Assembly: GCF_017573545.1 (NCBI RefSeq)
Contig: NZ_JAGEOK010000002.1
Span: 62,001 to 126,000, forward strand
DNA length: 64,000 nt
From: Actinomadura nitritigenes
GTDB lineage: Bacteria; Actinomycetota; Actinomycetes; Streptosporangiales; Streptosporangiaceae
Direction of reading: 5' to 3'
The notes under the pieces are model-generated. The model worked only from the letters and a program-made list of their open reading frames with translations, ran no database searches and had not been told where the DNA came from. Position numbers and translations under genes: made by a program. Shown in pieces: positions 26,630 to 36,590 of the stretch. Position 1 is the first letter of the stretch. Each line of letters begins with the position of its first letter.

Positions 26630-28687
26630 TCAGAGCAGCGGGAGCAGCCGCGCCGGCGTGATCGGCAGGTCGCGGACGCGGACGCCGGTCGCGTGGTGCA
26701 CGGCGTTCGCGACGGCCGCGGCGGCGCCCACGATGCCGATCTCACCGATGCCCTTGGACCCCATCGGGTTCAGGTGCGGGTCGGACTCCTCCACCCACAC
26801 CGCGTCGATGTCGCGGACGTCCGCGCAGGCCGGGACGTGGTACTGGGCGAGGTCGCGGTTGACGTAGTCCCCGTACCGCGGGTCCATGACGCTCTCCTCC
26901 ATCAGCGCCATGCCGATCCCCATCGTCATGCCGCCGACGAACTGCGACCGCGCGGCCTTCGGGTTGATGATCCGCCCGGCGGCGAACACGCCGAGCATCC
27001 GGCGGACCCGGACCTCGCCGGTGTCGGCGTCCACCTCGACCTCGGCGAACTGCGCGCCGAACGCGTGCCGGGCGTACTCGTCGCGCGCCCGGATCTCGTC
27101 GGCGGTGTCGGCGGACGCCTCCAGGCCCTCGGGCGGGACGGAGCCGTTCATCTTGCCGCGCAGCGCCTCGCACGCGCGGACGACGGCGGTGCCCCAGCTC
27201 GCGGTGCCGGCGGAGCCGCCCGCGACGGTCGCCTGCGGCAGCGCGCTGTCGCCGATCTCGACGGTCACCCGGTCGGCGTCGGCCTTGAGCGCCTCGGCGG
27301 CGATCAGCGCGAGGGCGGTGCGGGCGCCGGTGCCGATGTCGGCGGCGGCGATCCGGACCGTGAACGTGCCGTCCGCGTCGGCGCGCGCGCTGGCCTTGTT
27401 GGGCCGCATGTAGGCGGGGTAGGTGGAGGCGGCGACGCCCGTCCCGACGAGCTTGTCGCCCTCCCGCCGGGCGCCGGGCGCGGGGTCGCGGTGCTCCCAG
27501 CCGAACCGGTCGGCGCCCTCGCGCAGGCACGCGACGAGGTTGCGGGAGCTGAACGGGAGCCCGCTCTCCGGCTCCCGGTCGGTGTCGTTGCGGATCCGCA
27601 GCTCGACCGGGTCGACGCCGGCCGCGTACGCCAGCTCGTCCATCGCCGACTCCAGCGCGAACATGCCGGGCGTCTCGCCGGGCGCCCGCATCCACGACGG
27701 CGTCGGGACGTCGAGGCGGGCCAGCCGGTGCGAGGTGCGGCGGTCGGCCGCCCGGTACATCACGCGGGTCGCGACCGCGGTCTGCTCGGCGAACTCGGTG
27801 ACGGTCGAGGACTGCTCGAACACCTCGTGGACGATCGAGTTCAGCGTGCCGTCGGCGTCGGCGCCGAGCCGGAACCGCTGGATCGTCGGGGTCCGGTAGC
27901 CGGTGGTGGCGAACATCTGCTGGCGCGGCACCGCGAACTTCACCGGACGGCCCACCGCGCCCGCCGCCATCGCCGCGAGCACCACGCTGGGCCGCGGCGT
28001 GCCCTTGGACCCGAACCCGCCGCCGACGTGCGGGGCGACGACGCGCACGTGGGTGCGGTCGAGGCCGAACACCCGGGCGATCGTCTCCTGCGTCGGCGAG
28101 GCACCCTGGGTGGAGTCGTAGAGCGTCAGCGTGCCGTCGGCGTTCCACCGGGCCGCGGTCGCATGCGGCTCCATCGGGTTGTTGTGCTCGGCCGGAGTCG
28201 TGTACGTCGCGTCCACCCGCACGGCCGAGCCGGCGAAGGCCCCTTCCGGGTCGCCCTGCTCGGTGTCGGTGGGGAACGCCGGGTTCACCTTGTCGGGCTT
28301 GTACAGGCGCGGGTCGTCCACGGCGAGCCGCACGTCGAACGGCTCGGACACGTAGTGGACGCGGACGTGCCGCGCCGCCTCCCGCGCGATGTCGAGCGTC
28401 TCGGCGACGACGGCGGCGACGAACTGGCCGCGGTACGCGACCGTCCGGGACTGGAACAGCGCCAGCTCCCCGTCCGGCACCTCGTGCAGGTGCGGCGCGT
28501 TCTCGCACGACAGGACGGCCAGCACGCCCGGGATGCGCAGCGCGGCGTCCGCGTCCACCGCGGTGATCTCGCCCTTGGCGACGGTCGACTGCACGGCCGC
28601 GGCGTGGGCGGCGTTCTCCAGCGGGTACTCGTAGGCGTAGCGGGCCGCCCCGGTGACCTTCTCGCGGCTCTCCAGCCGGTCGGTCAT
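26630..28687 (-). CDS. Molybdopterin-binding subunit of PaoABC/YagTSR-type aldehyde oxidoreductase
   Basis: The 685-residue catalytic subunit of the xanthine oxidase family has MoCo-binding motifs HNNPMEPHA, VAPHVGGGFGSKG and the C-terminal active-site Glu in MGSKGIGEIG. The ATG at 28687 overlaps the stop of the FAD subunit (ATGA). With the two upstream genes it forms an alpha-beta-gamma enzyme that hydroxylates aldehydes or heterocycles with water-derived oxygen. The beta subunit's extra Fe-S motif makes the PaoABC aldehyde oxidoreductase group the best match. No maturation chaperone (PaoD/XdhC) is visible nearby. Confidence 0.92.
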   Translation of the reverse strand: MTDRLESREKVTGAARYAYEYPLENAAHAAAVQSTVAKGEITAVDADAALRIPGVLAVLSCENAPHLHEVPDGELALFQSRTVAYRGQFVAAVVAETLDIAREAARHVRVHYVSEPFDVRLAVDDPRLYKPDKVNPAFPTDTEQGDPEGAFAGSAVRVDATYTTPAEHNNPMEPHATAARWNADGTLTLYDSTQGASPTQETIARVFGLDRTHVRVVAPHVGGGFGSKGTPRPSVVLAAMAAGAVGRPVKFAVPRQQMFATTGYRTPTIQRFRLGADADGTLNSIVHEVFEQSSTVTEFAEQTAVATRVMYRAADRRTSHRLARLDVPTPSWMRAPGETPGMFALESAMDELAYAAGVDPVELRIRNDTDREPESGLPFSSRNLVACLREGADRFGWEHRDPAPGARREGDKLVGTGVAASTYPAYMRPNKASARADADGTFTVRIAAADIGTGARTALALIAAEALKADADRVTVEIGDSALPQATVAGGSAGTASWGTAVVRACEALRGKMNGSVPPEGLEASADTADEIRARDEYARHAFGAQFAEVEVDADTGEVRVRRMLGVFAAGRIINPKAARSQFVGGMTMGIGMALMEESVMDPRYGDYVNRDLAQYHVPACADVRDIDAVWVEESDPHLNPMGSKGIGEIGIVGAAAAVANAVHHATGVRVRDLPITPARLLPLL

Positions 28688-29658
28688 GGCTGCTCCCCCA
28701 GCTCGGTCAGCGTCCGGACGATCAGGTTGCGGGCGAGGGGCACCTTGTAGGCGTTGTCGCGCAGCGGCTCGGCGCGGGCGAGCTCCGCCTCGGCGGCGCG
28801 CTGGAACTCCTCGCCGATCGCCGGTGCGCCCCGCAGCGCCTCCTCGGCGCGGCGTGCCCGCCACGGCCTGTGCGCGACGCCGCCCAGCGCGATCCGCACG
28901 TCCCGGACGGTGCCGCCCTCCACGTCGAGCGCGGCCGCGATCGACACCAGCGCGAACGCGAACGACGCGCGCTCGCGGACCTTGCGGTACCGGGACGGGA
29001 TGTCCAGGGGCGGCACCTCCACGGCCGTGATGAGGTCGCCGTTCTCCAGGACCGTGTCGCGCTGCGGCTCGTCGCCGGGCAGCCGGTGCAGCTCCCGGAG
29101 CGGGATCGTCCGCCCGCCGTCGCGGCCGAGGACGTGGACGGTCGCGTCGAGCGCCGCGAGGGCCACCGCCATGTCGGACGGGTGGGTCGCGACGCACGCC
29201 TCGGAATGGCCGAGGATCGCGAGGTTGTGGTGCTCGCCCTCCCGGGCCGGGCAGCCGCTGCCCGGGTCGCGCTTGTTGCACGGCTTGTCGGTGTCCTGGA
29301 AGTAGGAGCAGCGCGTGCGCTGCAGCAGGTTGCCGCCGACCGTCGCGAGGTTGCGGATCTGCCCGGACGCCCCCGCCAGGACGGCCTGCACCAGCATGGG
29401 GTGGCTCTCGCGCACCGTCCGGTCCGCCGCGAGAGCGCTGTTGCTGACGGCGGCGCCGATGAGCAGGCTCCCGTCGGGCCGCAGCTCGATCCCGTCGTAG
29501 GGCAGGCGGGACACGTCCACCAGCCGCGCCGGCTCCTCCACGCCGAGCCTCATCAGGTCGACGAGGTTGGTGCCGCCGCCGAGATAGAGGGCCCCGTCGT
29601 CGTGCATCCGCAGGGCGTCGTCGGCGCTCGCGGCGCGCTCGTACACGAAGGGCCTCAT
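28684..29658 (-). CDS. FAD-binding subunit (YagS/PaoB-like, with [4Fe-4S] insert)
   Basis: The 324-residue CO-dehydrogenase/XDH FAD-binding subunit has FAD contacts LYLGGGTNLVDLM and IRNLATVGGNLLQ. It then carries a Cys cluster: TRCSYFQDTDKPCNKR, GSGCPAREG and ACVATHPSD. Four Cys in this spacing match the [4Fe-4S] insert of E. coli PaoB/YagS, which ordinary xanthine dehydrogenase FAD subunits lack. It transfers electrons from the [2Fe-2S] subunit to the acceptor. Both gene boundaries overlap the neighbours by 4 bp. Confidence 0.92.
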   Translation of the reverse strand: MRPFVYERAASADDALRMHDDGALYLGGGTNLVDLMRLGVEEPARLVDVSRLPYDGIELRPDGSLLIGAAVSNSALAADRTVRESHPMLVQAVLAGASGQIRNLATVGGNLLQRTRCSYFQDTDKPCNKRDPGSGCPAREGEHHNLAILGHSEACVATHPSDMAVALAALDATVHVLGRDGGRTIPLRELHRLPGDEPQRDTVLENGDLITAVEVPPLDIPSRYRKVRERASFAFALVSIAAALDVEGGTVRDVRIALGGVAHRPWRARRAEEALRGAPAIGEEFQRAAEAELARAEPLRDNAYKVPLARNLIVRTLTELGEQP

Positions 29659-30206
29659 GCCCTGGCCTCTTCCGTCTCCGTCTTGCGCGCCGCCTCCCGG
29701 ACCGCCTTGACGATGCCCGTGTACGCGCCGCACCGGCACAGGTTGCCGCTCATGCGCTCGCGTATCTCGTCGTCGTCGAGGACGGGGTCGGCGCTGAGGT
29801 CCTCGGTCACCGCGCTGGGCCAGCCCTTCCCCGCCTCGTCCAGGACGGCCGTCGCGGAGCAGAGCTGCCCGGGCGTGCAGTAGCCGCACTGGAACCCGTC
29901 GTGCTCGATGAACGCCTCCTGAAGCGGGCTGAGACGGCCGTCCCGCGCGAGCCCCTCCACGGTGACGACCTCGGCGCCGTCGTGCGCAACGGCGAGGGCC
30001 AGGCACGCGTTCGCCCGGCGGCCGTCCAGCAGGACGGTGCACGCGCCGCACTGCCCGTGGTCGCAGCCCTTCTTCGAGCCGGTCAGCCCGAGGTCCTCGC
30101 GCAGGGTGTCCAGCAGCGACGCGCGCGTGTCGACGCGGAGCCGGTGCTCGGTCCCGTTCACGACCAGCGCGATCTCGGCGTGTACCGGGGTGACTTCGCT
30201 GTCCAT
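29655..30206 (-). CDS. [2Fe-2S] subunit of molybdenum aldehyde oxidoreductase
   Basis: The 183-residue protein has a plant-type [2Fe-2S] domain (CDHGQCGACTVLL, then NACLALAVAH) and a C-terminal helical [2Fe-2S] domain (QCGYCTPGQ and NLCRCGAYTGI). It is the first gene of the three-gene unit. ATG at 30206 is preferred; GTG at 30233 is possible. E. coli PaoA carries a Tat signal, but none is present here, so the complex is probably cytoplasmic. Confidence 0.93.
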   Translation of the reverse strand: MDSEVTPVHAEIALVVNGTEHRLRVDTRASLLDTLREDLGLTGSKKGCDHGQCGACTVLLDGRRANACLALAVAHDGAEVVTVEGLARDGRLSPLQEAFIEHDGFQCGYCTPGQLCSATAVLDEAGKGWPSAVTEDLSADPVLDDDEIRERMSGNLCRCGAYTGIVKAVREAARKTETEEARA

Positions 30207-30239
30207 GCCCGGGGCCCTACCCGGGATCGGCACGCGCAG

Positions 30240-30752
30240 TCAGGGCGTCCAGCGGCGCTCGGCGGTGCCCTTCTCGTACGGCTGCGGATCGGGGTAGGTG
30301 AGCAGTTCGAAGGTGCTGCCCCACGGCGTCCGCGCGTACTGGTACCGGTTGTGCTCACCGGACTCGGGGCCCGGCAGCCGCTGCGGATCGCCGAGCAGCA
30401 CCCCGCCGGCGTCCTCCACGCTCCGCGCCGCCCCGTCCAGGTCGTCCACGTAGAAGCCGACGTGCTGCCAGCCGAAGTCGCTCGGCAGCGCGGGCGGGCG
30501 GCGCTCGGTGCCGCGGAACTCGAACAGCTCCAGGCCCGGGCCGTTCGGCAGCCGCAGCATCCGCACCGCGACCTCCTCGGTGCCCGCGGGCACGCCGAGG
30601 CGCCGCTCGGTCTCCGGTCCGGTGACCGGCCCGTCCTCCCTGCGCAGCGTGTCGTACAGCGGCCGCGCCCCCAGCACGGCGCCGAAGAACGCGGTGGCCG
30701 CCTCCAGGTCCGGGACGGTCACCCCGACGTGATCGATCCCCCTCGCGCTCAT
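30240..30752 (-). CDS. VOC (glyoxalase/dioxygenase fold) family protein
   Basis: The 170-residue protein has paired beta-alpha-beta-beta-beta modules. It begins GIDHVGVTVPDLEAATAFFG and the second half has FGWQHVGFYVDDLDGA. Candidate metal ligands are His8, Glu in LELFEF, His in WQHVGFYV and Glu in STFELLTYP. Some members are lactoylglutathione lyase- or epimerase-like; the substrate here is unknown. It follows the oxidoreductase genes' promoter region on the same strand. Confidence 0.85.
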   Translation of the reverse strand: MSARGIDHVGVTVPDLEAATAFFGAVLGARPLYDTLRREDGPVTGPETERRLGVPAGTEEVAVRMLRLPNGPGLELFEFRGTERRPPALPSDFGWQHVGFYVDDLDGAARSVEDAGGVLLGDPQRLPGPESGEHNRYQYARTPWGSTFELLTYPDPQPYEKGTAERRWTP

Positions 30753-30805
30753 ACCGCTCGCATGCCCGGCCGCACCGGGCCGAACCCGTGGCGGCCGTCA
30801 CGTGA

Positions 30806-33298
30806 TCAGCGGCGGCGCCGGGGCCGCAGCCGGTACAGCCGGTACCAGGCCAGCAGGGAGAACAGGACGCCGAGGCCCGCCGCGATGCCGAGGTCCATGC
30901 CCCAGGCGCTCACCGCGTGCTTCCACGCCGGGTCGGCGCCGCCCGGGTGCGGCATGATCGAGTCGAGGTCGATGGTCGCGGCGGCGGCGCCGAACCCCCA
31001 GCGGGACGGCGACAGCCACGCCAGCTGCTCCAGCCCCGGCTTGCCCGCGAGCCGCACCAGCCCGCCGGACAGCACGAGCTGCCCCATCGACAGCACGATC
31101 AGCAGCGGCAGCGTCTTCTCCGAGCTGTTCACCGACGCCGACACCAGCAGCCCCAGCGTCATCGACACCACGCCGAGCAGCGCCATCGCCAGCATCAGCT
31201 CCGGCAGCACCGCCGTGAACGTCCCGGAGGGCGGCAGCTTCACCCCGATCGTCCCGATCAGCGCCAGCACCACCGCCTGCAGCGCCGTGATCACCCCGAG
31301 GACCAGCAGCTTCGACATCAGGTACACGCCCGCCGACAGGCCCGCCGCGCGCTCCCGGCTGTAGATCGTCCGCTCCTTGACCAGCTCGCGGACGGCGTTG
31401 CCGGTGCCCGCGAAGCACGCCGCGAACGCCAGCACCATCAGCTTGGACGCGGCGTCGGCGTTGGGCGAGGGCCCCGTCAGCCCCTTCGGCGCCGGGATCG
31501 CCGCGCTCAGCCCGCCGAGGATCAGCGGCATCACCCCGAGCAGCACCAGGTAGCTGCGGTCGGACGCGATCACCGCGAGGTAGCGCCGGCACAACGTGCT
31601 GAGCTGCGCGAACCGGGACTGCTGCCGGGGCGGCGGCGCGGGCACCGCCGTGTCGGCCTGCACGGCGCCGCCCTGCCGGCCGCTCTCCACGTACCGGGCA
31701 TGACGCGGCGAGCCGCGGAACTCGGTGGCCCAGTCCCGGTCCGGCTCCCGGTCGAACGCCTGGAACACCTCCGCCCACGACTTCTTCCCGAAGTGCTCCA
31801 GCCCCTCCGCGGGCGGCCCGTAGTAGGCGAGGCGCCCGCCCGGGACGAGCACGAGCAGCCGGTCGCAGGCGTCCAGGTTCGCGACGCTGTGCGTGACGAC
31901 GATGACCGTCCGGCCGTCGTGCGCCAGTTCCGCCAGCATCTCCATGACGGTCTTGTCCAGGCCCGGGTCGAGGCCGGACGTCGGCTCGTCGAGGAACAGC
32001 AGCGACGGCTTGGTCAGCAGCTCCAGGGCGACGCTGACCCGCTTGCGCTGGCCGCCCGACAGCCGGTCGATGCGGGTCTTGGCGTGCGCGGTGAGGCCGA
32101 GCTCGCCGATGACCTCGTCCACCCGCTGCTCGCGCTCCTGCTTGCGGGTGTCGCCGGGGAACCGCAGCTCGGCGGCGAACAGCAGCGCCTTCCGCGTGTC
32201 GAGCTGGGTGTGCAGGATGTCCTCCTGCGGGACGAGGCCGATGCGGTGCCGCAGCTCGTCGTAGTCGGAGTACAGGTCGCGGCCGTCGTAGCGGACCGTC
32301 CCCTCCGTCGCGGGCCGCGTCCCCGTGACCGCGCCGAGCAGCGTCGACTTGCCCGCGCCGGACGGCCCGATCACCCCGACCAGCGATCGCTCCGGGATCG
32401 GGAAGCCGACCCCGTCCAGGATCACCTTGCCCTCGGGCGTCCGGACGATCAGGTCCTCCACCGACAGCGACACGTCGCCGGTGTCGACGTACTCCCGCAG
32501 CTCCTCGCCGACCAGCTGGAACGTGGCGTGCCCGATGCCGAGCAGGTCGTTCTCGGTGAACTCCGCCGACTCGACCCGGTTGCCGTTGACGTAGGTGCCG
32601 TTGTGGCTGCCGAGGTCGACGATCCGGTGCCGTCCCGGGCCGAGGCTGCGCAGTTCCGCGTGGTGCCGCGACACCACCAGGTCCGGCACGACGATGTCGT
32701 TGTCGGCGGCGCGGCCGATCCGCAGCGTCTTCGGCGCCACCCGGATGATCTGGCTGGGGTTCCGGTCGACGCTCGGCCGGAACCCCGCGGCCGGTTCCGG
32801 CCGCGGCGGCGGCACCGTGCGGGGCAACGGGGGCCGCTGCGGGACGGGCGGCGCCGTGCCCGACGGCGGGCGCGGGTTCCCCGCCCCGCGGCCCGGCGGC
32901 GTCGGCGACTGGGCGGGCGGCGCCCCGTGCCCGGCCGCCGGCGGGTACACCTGGCGGCGGCTCGGCGGCGGGCTCTCCGGGAAGCAGGAGAGGCTCTCGC
33001 CCTCGGTGGAGTGCCCGAGCAGGAACGTCCGCTGCCCGCCGATCTCCATCCGCTCGATGCGTCCGCCCTGGCAGAACGTGCCGTTCCTGCTGCCGACGTC
33101 CTCGATCAGCCATCCGTCCGGGCCCGTCCGCAGCACGGCGTGCCACCACGAGACGCGCGGATCCGACAGCGCGATGTCGGACGCGGGGTCGCGGCCGATG
33201 CGGTAGGAGCCCCCGGGACGCAGCCGGTGCACCCGGTCCCGCGTGCGGACGACGAGAACGGGCGCGGCGAGCGATTCGGCGGAAGGTCCGGCCGTCAT
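30806..33298 (-). CDS. FHA-FHA-ABC transporter (Rv1747-like ATPase/permease)
   Basis: The 830-residue protein has two FHA domains (~15-100, with RIGRDPASDI and DVGSRNGTF; ~205-290, with RIGRAADNDI, SRHHAEL and DLGSHNGTYVNG) separated by a Pro-rich linker. An ABCG-type ATPase follows (GPSGAGKST ~309, LSGGQRKRVSVALELL, LLFLDEPTSGLD), then six TM helices. The architecture matches M. tuberculosis Rv1747, whose FHA domains bind a Thr-phosphorylated kinase partner and regulate export. ATG at 33298 lacks a ribosome site but has TACACT 6 nt upstream, suggesting a leaderless mRNA. Confidence 0.93.
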   Translation of the reverse strand: MTAGPSAESLAAPVLVVRTRDRVHRLRPGGSYRIGRDPASDIALSDPRVSWWHAVLRTGPDGWLIEDVGSRNGTFCQGGRIERMEIGGQRTFLLGHSTEGESLSCFPESPPPSRRQVYPPAAGHGAPPAQSPTPPGRGAGNPRPPSGTAPPVPQRPPLPRTVPPPRPEPAAGFRPSVDRNPSQIIRVAPKTLRIGRAADNDIVVPDLVVSRHHAELRSLGPGRHRIVDLGSHNGTYVNGNRVESAEFTENDLLGIGHATFQLVGEELREYVDTGDVSLSVEDLIVRTPEGKVILDGVGFPIPERSLVGVIGPSGAGKSTLLGAVTGTRPATEGTVRYDGRDLYSDYDELRHRIGLVPQEDILHTQLDTRKALLFAAELRFPGDTRKQEREQRVDEVIGELGLTAHAKTRIDRLSGGQRKRVSVALELLTKPSLLFLDEPTSGLDPGLDKTVMEMLAELAHDGRTVIVVTHSVANLDACDRLLVLVPGGRLAYYGPPAEGLEHFGKKSWAEVFQAFDREPDRDWATEFRGSPRHARYVESGRQGGAVQADTAVPAPPPRQQSRFAQLSTLCRRYLAVIASDRSYLVLLGVMPLILGGLSAAIPAPKGLTGPSPNADAASKLMVLAFAACFAGTGNAVRELVKERTIYSRERAAGLSAGVYLMSKLLVLGVITALQAVVLALIGTIGVKLPPSGTFTAVLPELMLAMALLGVVSMTLGLLVSASVNSSEKTLPLLIVLSMGQLVLSGGLVRLAGKPGLEQLAWLSPSRWGFGAAAATIDLDSIMPHPGGADPAWKHAVSAWGMDLGIAAGLGVLFSLLAWYRLYRLRPRRRR

Positions 33299-33402
33299 GC
33301 GGGGAGTGTAAGTCCTCGCCCCGGAAATGTCGCGGCCCCTTTTTCCGGCCCGGTATTCACGGGACACCGGTCCCATTGACACGGCCCCGGCGACGGAATT
33401 GA

Positions 33403-34128
33403 GTGAACGCCATGGCGAATCCGCCGGGCGCGGCCGCCGTCACCCGTGTCGAACGCCTTCCGCGGCGCGGGCGGCCACGGTGGCTGACCGTCCTGATCTG
33501 CGCCGTCGTGCTGCTCGCGCTGCTCATCGCGGCGGCCGACCGCGGCGGCGTGGTCTTCGCGCAGCACGAGATGGCTGTGCAGATCAAAAAGGAGGGATTC
33601 CCGACGACGCCGAAAGTGACGATCAAGGGATTCCCGTTCCTCACCCAGGTCGTGTCCCGCCACTTCGGCGATGTGCGGCTCGAGGCGGGCAGAATCACCG
33701 AGGGCCCCTTGCGCATCACGAACCTCAAAGTGCGCGCTCGGGACGTCCGGGTCGACTCCGGTTTCAGCAGCGGCACGCTCGGCAGCGTGGACGGCACCGC
33801 GTTCGTCAGCTTCAAGGACCTCGCGAGCGCCAGCGACAATCCCGACCTCGTGCTGACGGCCGCCGGGAACAACCTGGTCAAGGCCAAGATGGACCTCGGG
33901 ATCACGGAGGCCACCGCCACCGCGACGGTCACCAAGCAGGGGAACAGCATCGTGGTGCGGACCCAGTCGATCGAGGGGTTCTCGCGCTCCGACATCGGCA
34001 ACGACCTCGACTTCACCGTCCCGGTGAAGGGCCTGCCGATGGGGCTGACGTTCCAGAGCGTCACCGTCTCGGCCGCCGGCGTCGGCCTCCACGTGACCGG
34101 CCGCAACGTGAAGTTCAGCGACTCCTGA
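33403..34128 (+). CDS. DUF2993 family membrane-anchored protein
   Basis: The ~240-residue protein has one N-terminal TM helix (WLTVLICAVVLLALLIAAAD) and an extracytoplasmic LmeA-type domain (EGFPTTPKVTIKGFPFLTQV, FGDVRLEAG, VPVKGLPMGLTFQSVTVS). Mycobacterial LmeA binds phospholipid and affects lipomannan maturation; by analogy this protein may act in envelope lipid metabolism. GTG at 33403 or ATG at 33412 could start it. It is divergent from the FHA-ABC gene. Confidence 0.85.
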   Translation: MNAMANPPGAAAVTRVERLPRRGRPRWLTVLICAVVLLALLIAAADRGGVVFAQHEMAVQIKKEGFPTTPKVTIKGFPFLTQVVSRHFGDVRLEAGRITEGPLRITNLKVRARDVRVDSGFSSGTLGSVDGTAFVSFKDLASASDNPDLVLTAAGNNLVKAKMDLGITEATATATVTKQGNSIVVRTQSIEGFSRSDIGNDLDFTVPVKGLPMGLTFQSVTVSAAGVGLHVTGRNVKFSDS

Positions 34129-34149
34129 CCCGCGCCCGCGCCGGATCAC

Positions 34150-34206
34150 GGCGGGGGTCGCGGCGGGGGTCGCGGCGGGGGTCGCGGCGGGGGTCGCGGC
34201 GGGGTC
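34150..34206. repeat. 12-bp tandem repeat running into the aldolase stop codon
   Basis: Four exact copies of GGCGGGGGTCGC (34150-34197) and a shortened fifth copy (34198-34206) lie between DUF2993 and the Cgl0159-type aldolase. The last copy supplies part of the aldolase stop codon. It is a simple G-rich direct repeat on one strand and could form G-quadruplexes, since each unit contains GGGGG. Confidence 0.9.
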
Positions 34207-35062
34207 AGAGGAGTTCGGCGGCGGCGTCCACGGCGCCGCGCACGTCGCCGTCCGGCGGGTAGAGCAGGGAGCGGCCGGCGACCAGGCCCCTCACGCCGGG
34301 CAGCCGCAGGGCGCGGCGCCACCCGTCCAGCACGGGGCGCGGGTCGTCGCCGATGTCGCCGCCGAGCAGCAGCAGCGGCAGCGTCGTCGCCGCCGCGACC
34401 CGCTCCATGTCCGGCACGGCCGGCACCTTCAGCCACGTGTACGCCGACGTGGCGCCGAGCCCGGACGCGACCGACACCGCGCGGATCATCGCCTCCGGCG
34501 TCAGCAGGTTGCGGAGGCGCCCCTCGGCGCGGTGCGCGACGAACGGCTCCACGATCGCGAGCAGCCGGTGCCCCGCCAGGCCCGTGACGGCGCGCCCGCA
34601 CGCCTCCAGCGTCCGGGCCGTCGCCGGGTCGCCGTCGTCGATGCGCAGCAGCATCTTGCCGCCGTCGAGCCGGGACGCCGCGATCGCGTCCGCGTCGTAG
34701 GCGGTGAACCGGTCGTCGATCTCGAACACCGACCCCGCGAGCCCGCCCCGGTTCATCGAGCCGATCGCGAGCCTGCCGTCGAGCACGCCCAGCAGCGCCA
34801 GGTCCTCGATGACGTCGGGCGCGCCGAGCACGCCGTCCACGCCGGGGCGCTCCAGCGCCGTGCAGAGCCGTTCGAGCAGGTCGCCGCGGTCGGCCATGGC
34901 GACCGGATCGCCGCCCGCCGCGAGCGCTCCCCGCGCCGGATGGTCCGCCGCGATGATCAACGGCCGGTCGGGGAGGGACGGGGGCCGGACCCGGCGGGCC
35001 ACCGCCTCGGCGACCGCCTCCGGCCGGACGGCCCGGACGTCCGTCAGCTCGCCGATGCGCAC
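34205..35062 (-). CDS. Cgl0159-type (beta/alpha)8 aldolase-like protein
   Basis: The ~286-residue DeoC/LacD-related TIM barrel begins MRIGELTDVRAVRPEAVAEA and has PLIIAADHPARGAL, IGSMNRGGL, GGKMLLRIDD and AYTWLKVPAV, where the Lys is a candidate Schiff-base residue. Homologues sit in inositol catabolic clusters of corynebacteria and streptomycetes, but no iol genes are seen here. The GTG at 35062 gives the family-like N-terminus; the frame stays open to a TTG at 35098, which would add 12 residues. Confidence 0.75.
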   Translation of the reverse strand: MRIGELTDVRAVRPEAVAEAVARRVRPPSLPDRPLIIAADHPARGALAAGGDPVAMADRGDLLERLCTALERPGVDGVLGAPDVIEDLALLGVLDGRLAIGSMNRGGLAGSVFEIDDRFTAYDADAIAASRLDGGKMLLRIDDGDPATARTLEACGRAVTGLAGHRLLAIVEPFVAHRAEGRLRNLLTPEAMIRAVSVASGLGATSAYTWLKVPAVPDMERVAAATTLPLLLLGGDIGDDPRPVLDGWRRALRLPGVRGLVAGRSLLYPPDGDVRGAVDAAAELL

Positions 35063-35117
35063 TCCGCCGAGTCTGTGACGATCATGCGGCGCTGTCAATC
35101 GGGGGGCCCGCGGCGCT

Positions 35118-35492
35118 TCAGCCGGAGTCGGTGATGATCTCCGCGACCTGCCGGGCCGTCTCCGTCGGCAGCGGCGCGGGCAGCCCCTTCCACTTGCGGG
35201 ACGCCGCCATCGCGGCCGCCCCCGCGCCGCCCCCGTACGCCAGCGCCGCGACGAACGACGCCAGCTCCGGCGGCAGCTTGCGCTCCAGCAGCTGCACGTT
35301 CATGCGGTACGACGCCGCGGTCGCCATGACCCCGAGCGCCCCCGCCAGCGCGCCGAACCGCAGCGCGGGCACCCGCTTGCGCGCCTTCGTGACCATTTCC
35401 TGCTGCGCGGCATCGATGACCTGCCGGACGAGTGCCAGGTTCTCCTCCACCGGATCGTCCTTGATCTTCGCCGCGGCTCGCGACTTCGCCAT
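35118..35492 (-). CDS. Small membrane protein, holin-X/DUF1469-like
   Basis: The 124-residue protein has a charged helical N-terminus (DDPVEENLALVRQVIDAAQQ) and two hydrophobic helices (LRFGALAGALGVMATAAS and SFVAALAYGGGAGAAAMAAS), with a short amphipathic C-terminus (TETARQVAEIITDSG). The layout resembles the actinobacterial holin-X/DUF1469 group, which has no proven lytic role. It is divergent from the geosmin synthase locus, with about 117 bp between. Confidence 0.6.
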   Translation of the reverse strand: MAKSRAAAKIKDDPVEENLALVRQVIDAAQQEMVTKARKRVPALRFGALAGALGVMATAASYRMNVQLLERKLPPELASFVAALAYGGGAGAAAMAASRKWKGLPAPLPTETARQVAEIITDSG

Positions 35493-35513
35493 GACCTCGA
35501 CTTACCCGTTGCA

Positions 35514-36590
<1,077 letters not shown>

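Noticed and set aside
35118..35492. Holin-like protein as evidence for a prophage
   Set aside because: No other phage genes occur in the window, and DUF1469/holin-X-like proteins are frequent in actinobacterial chromosomes.
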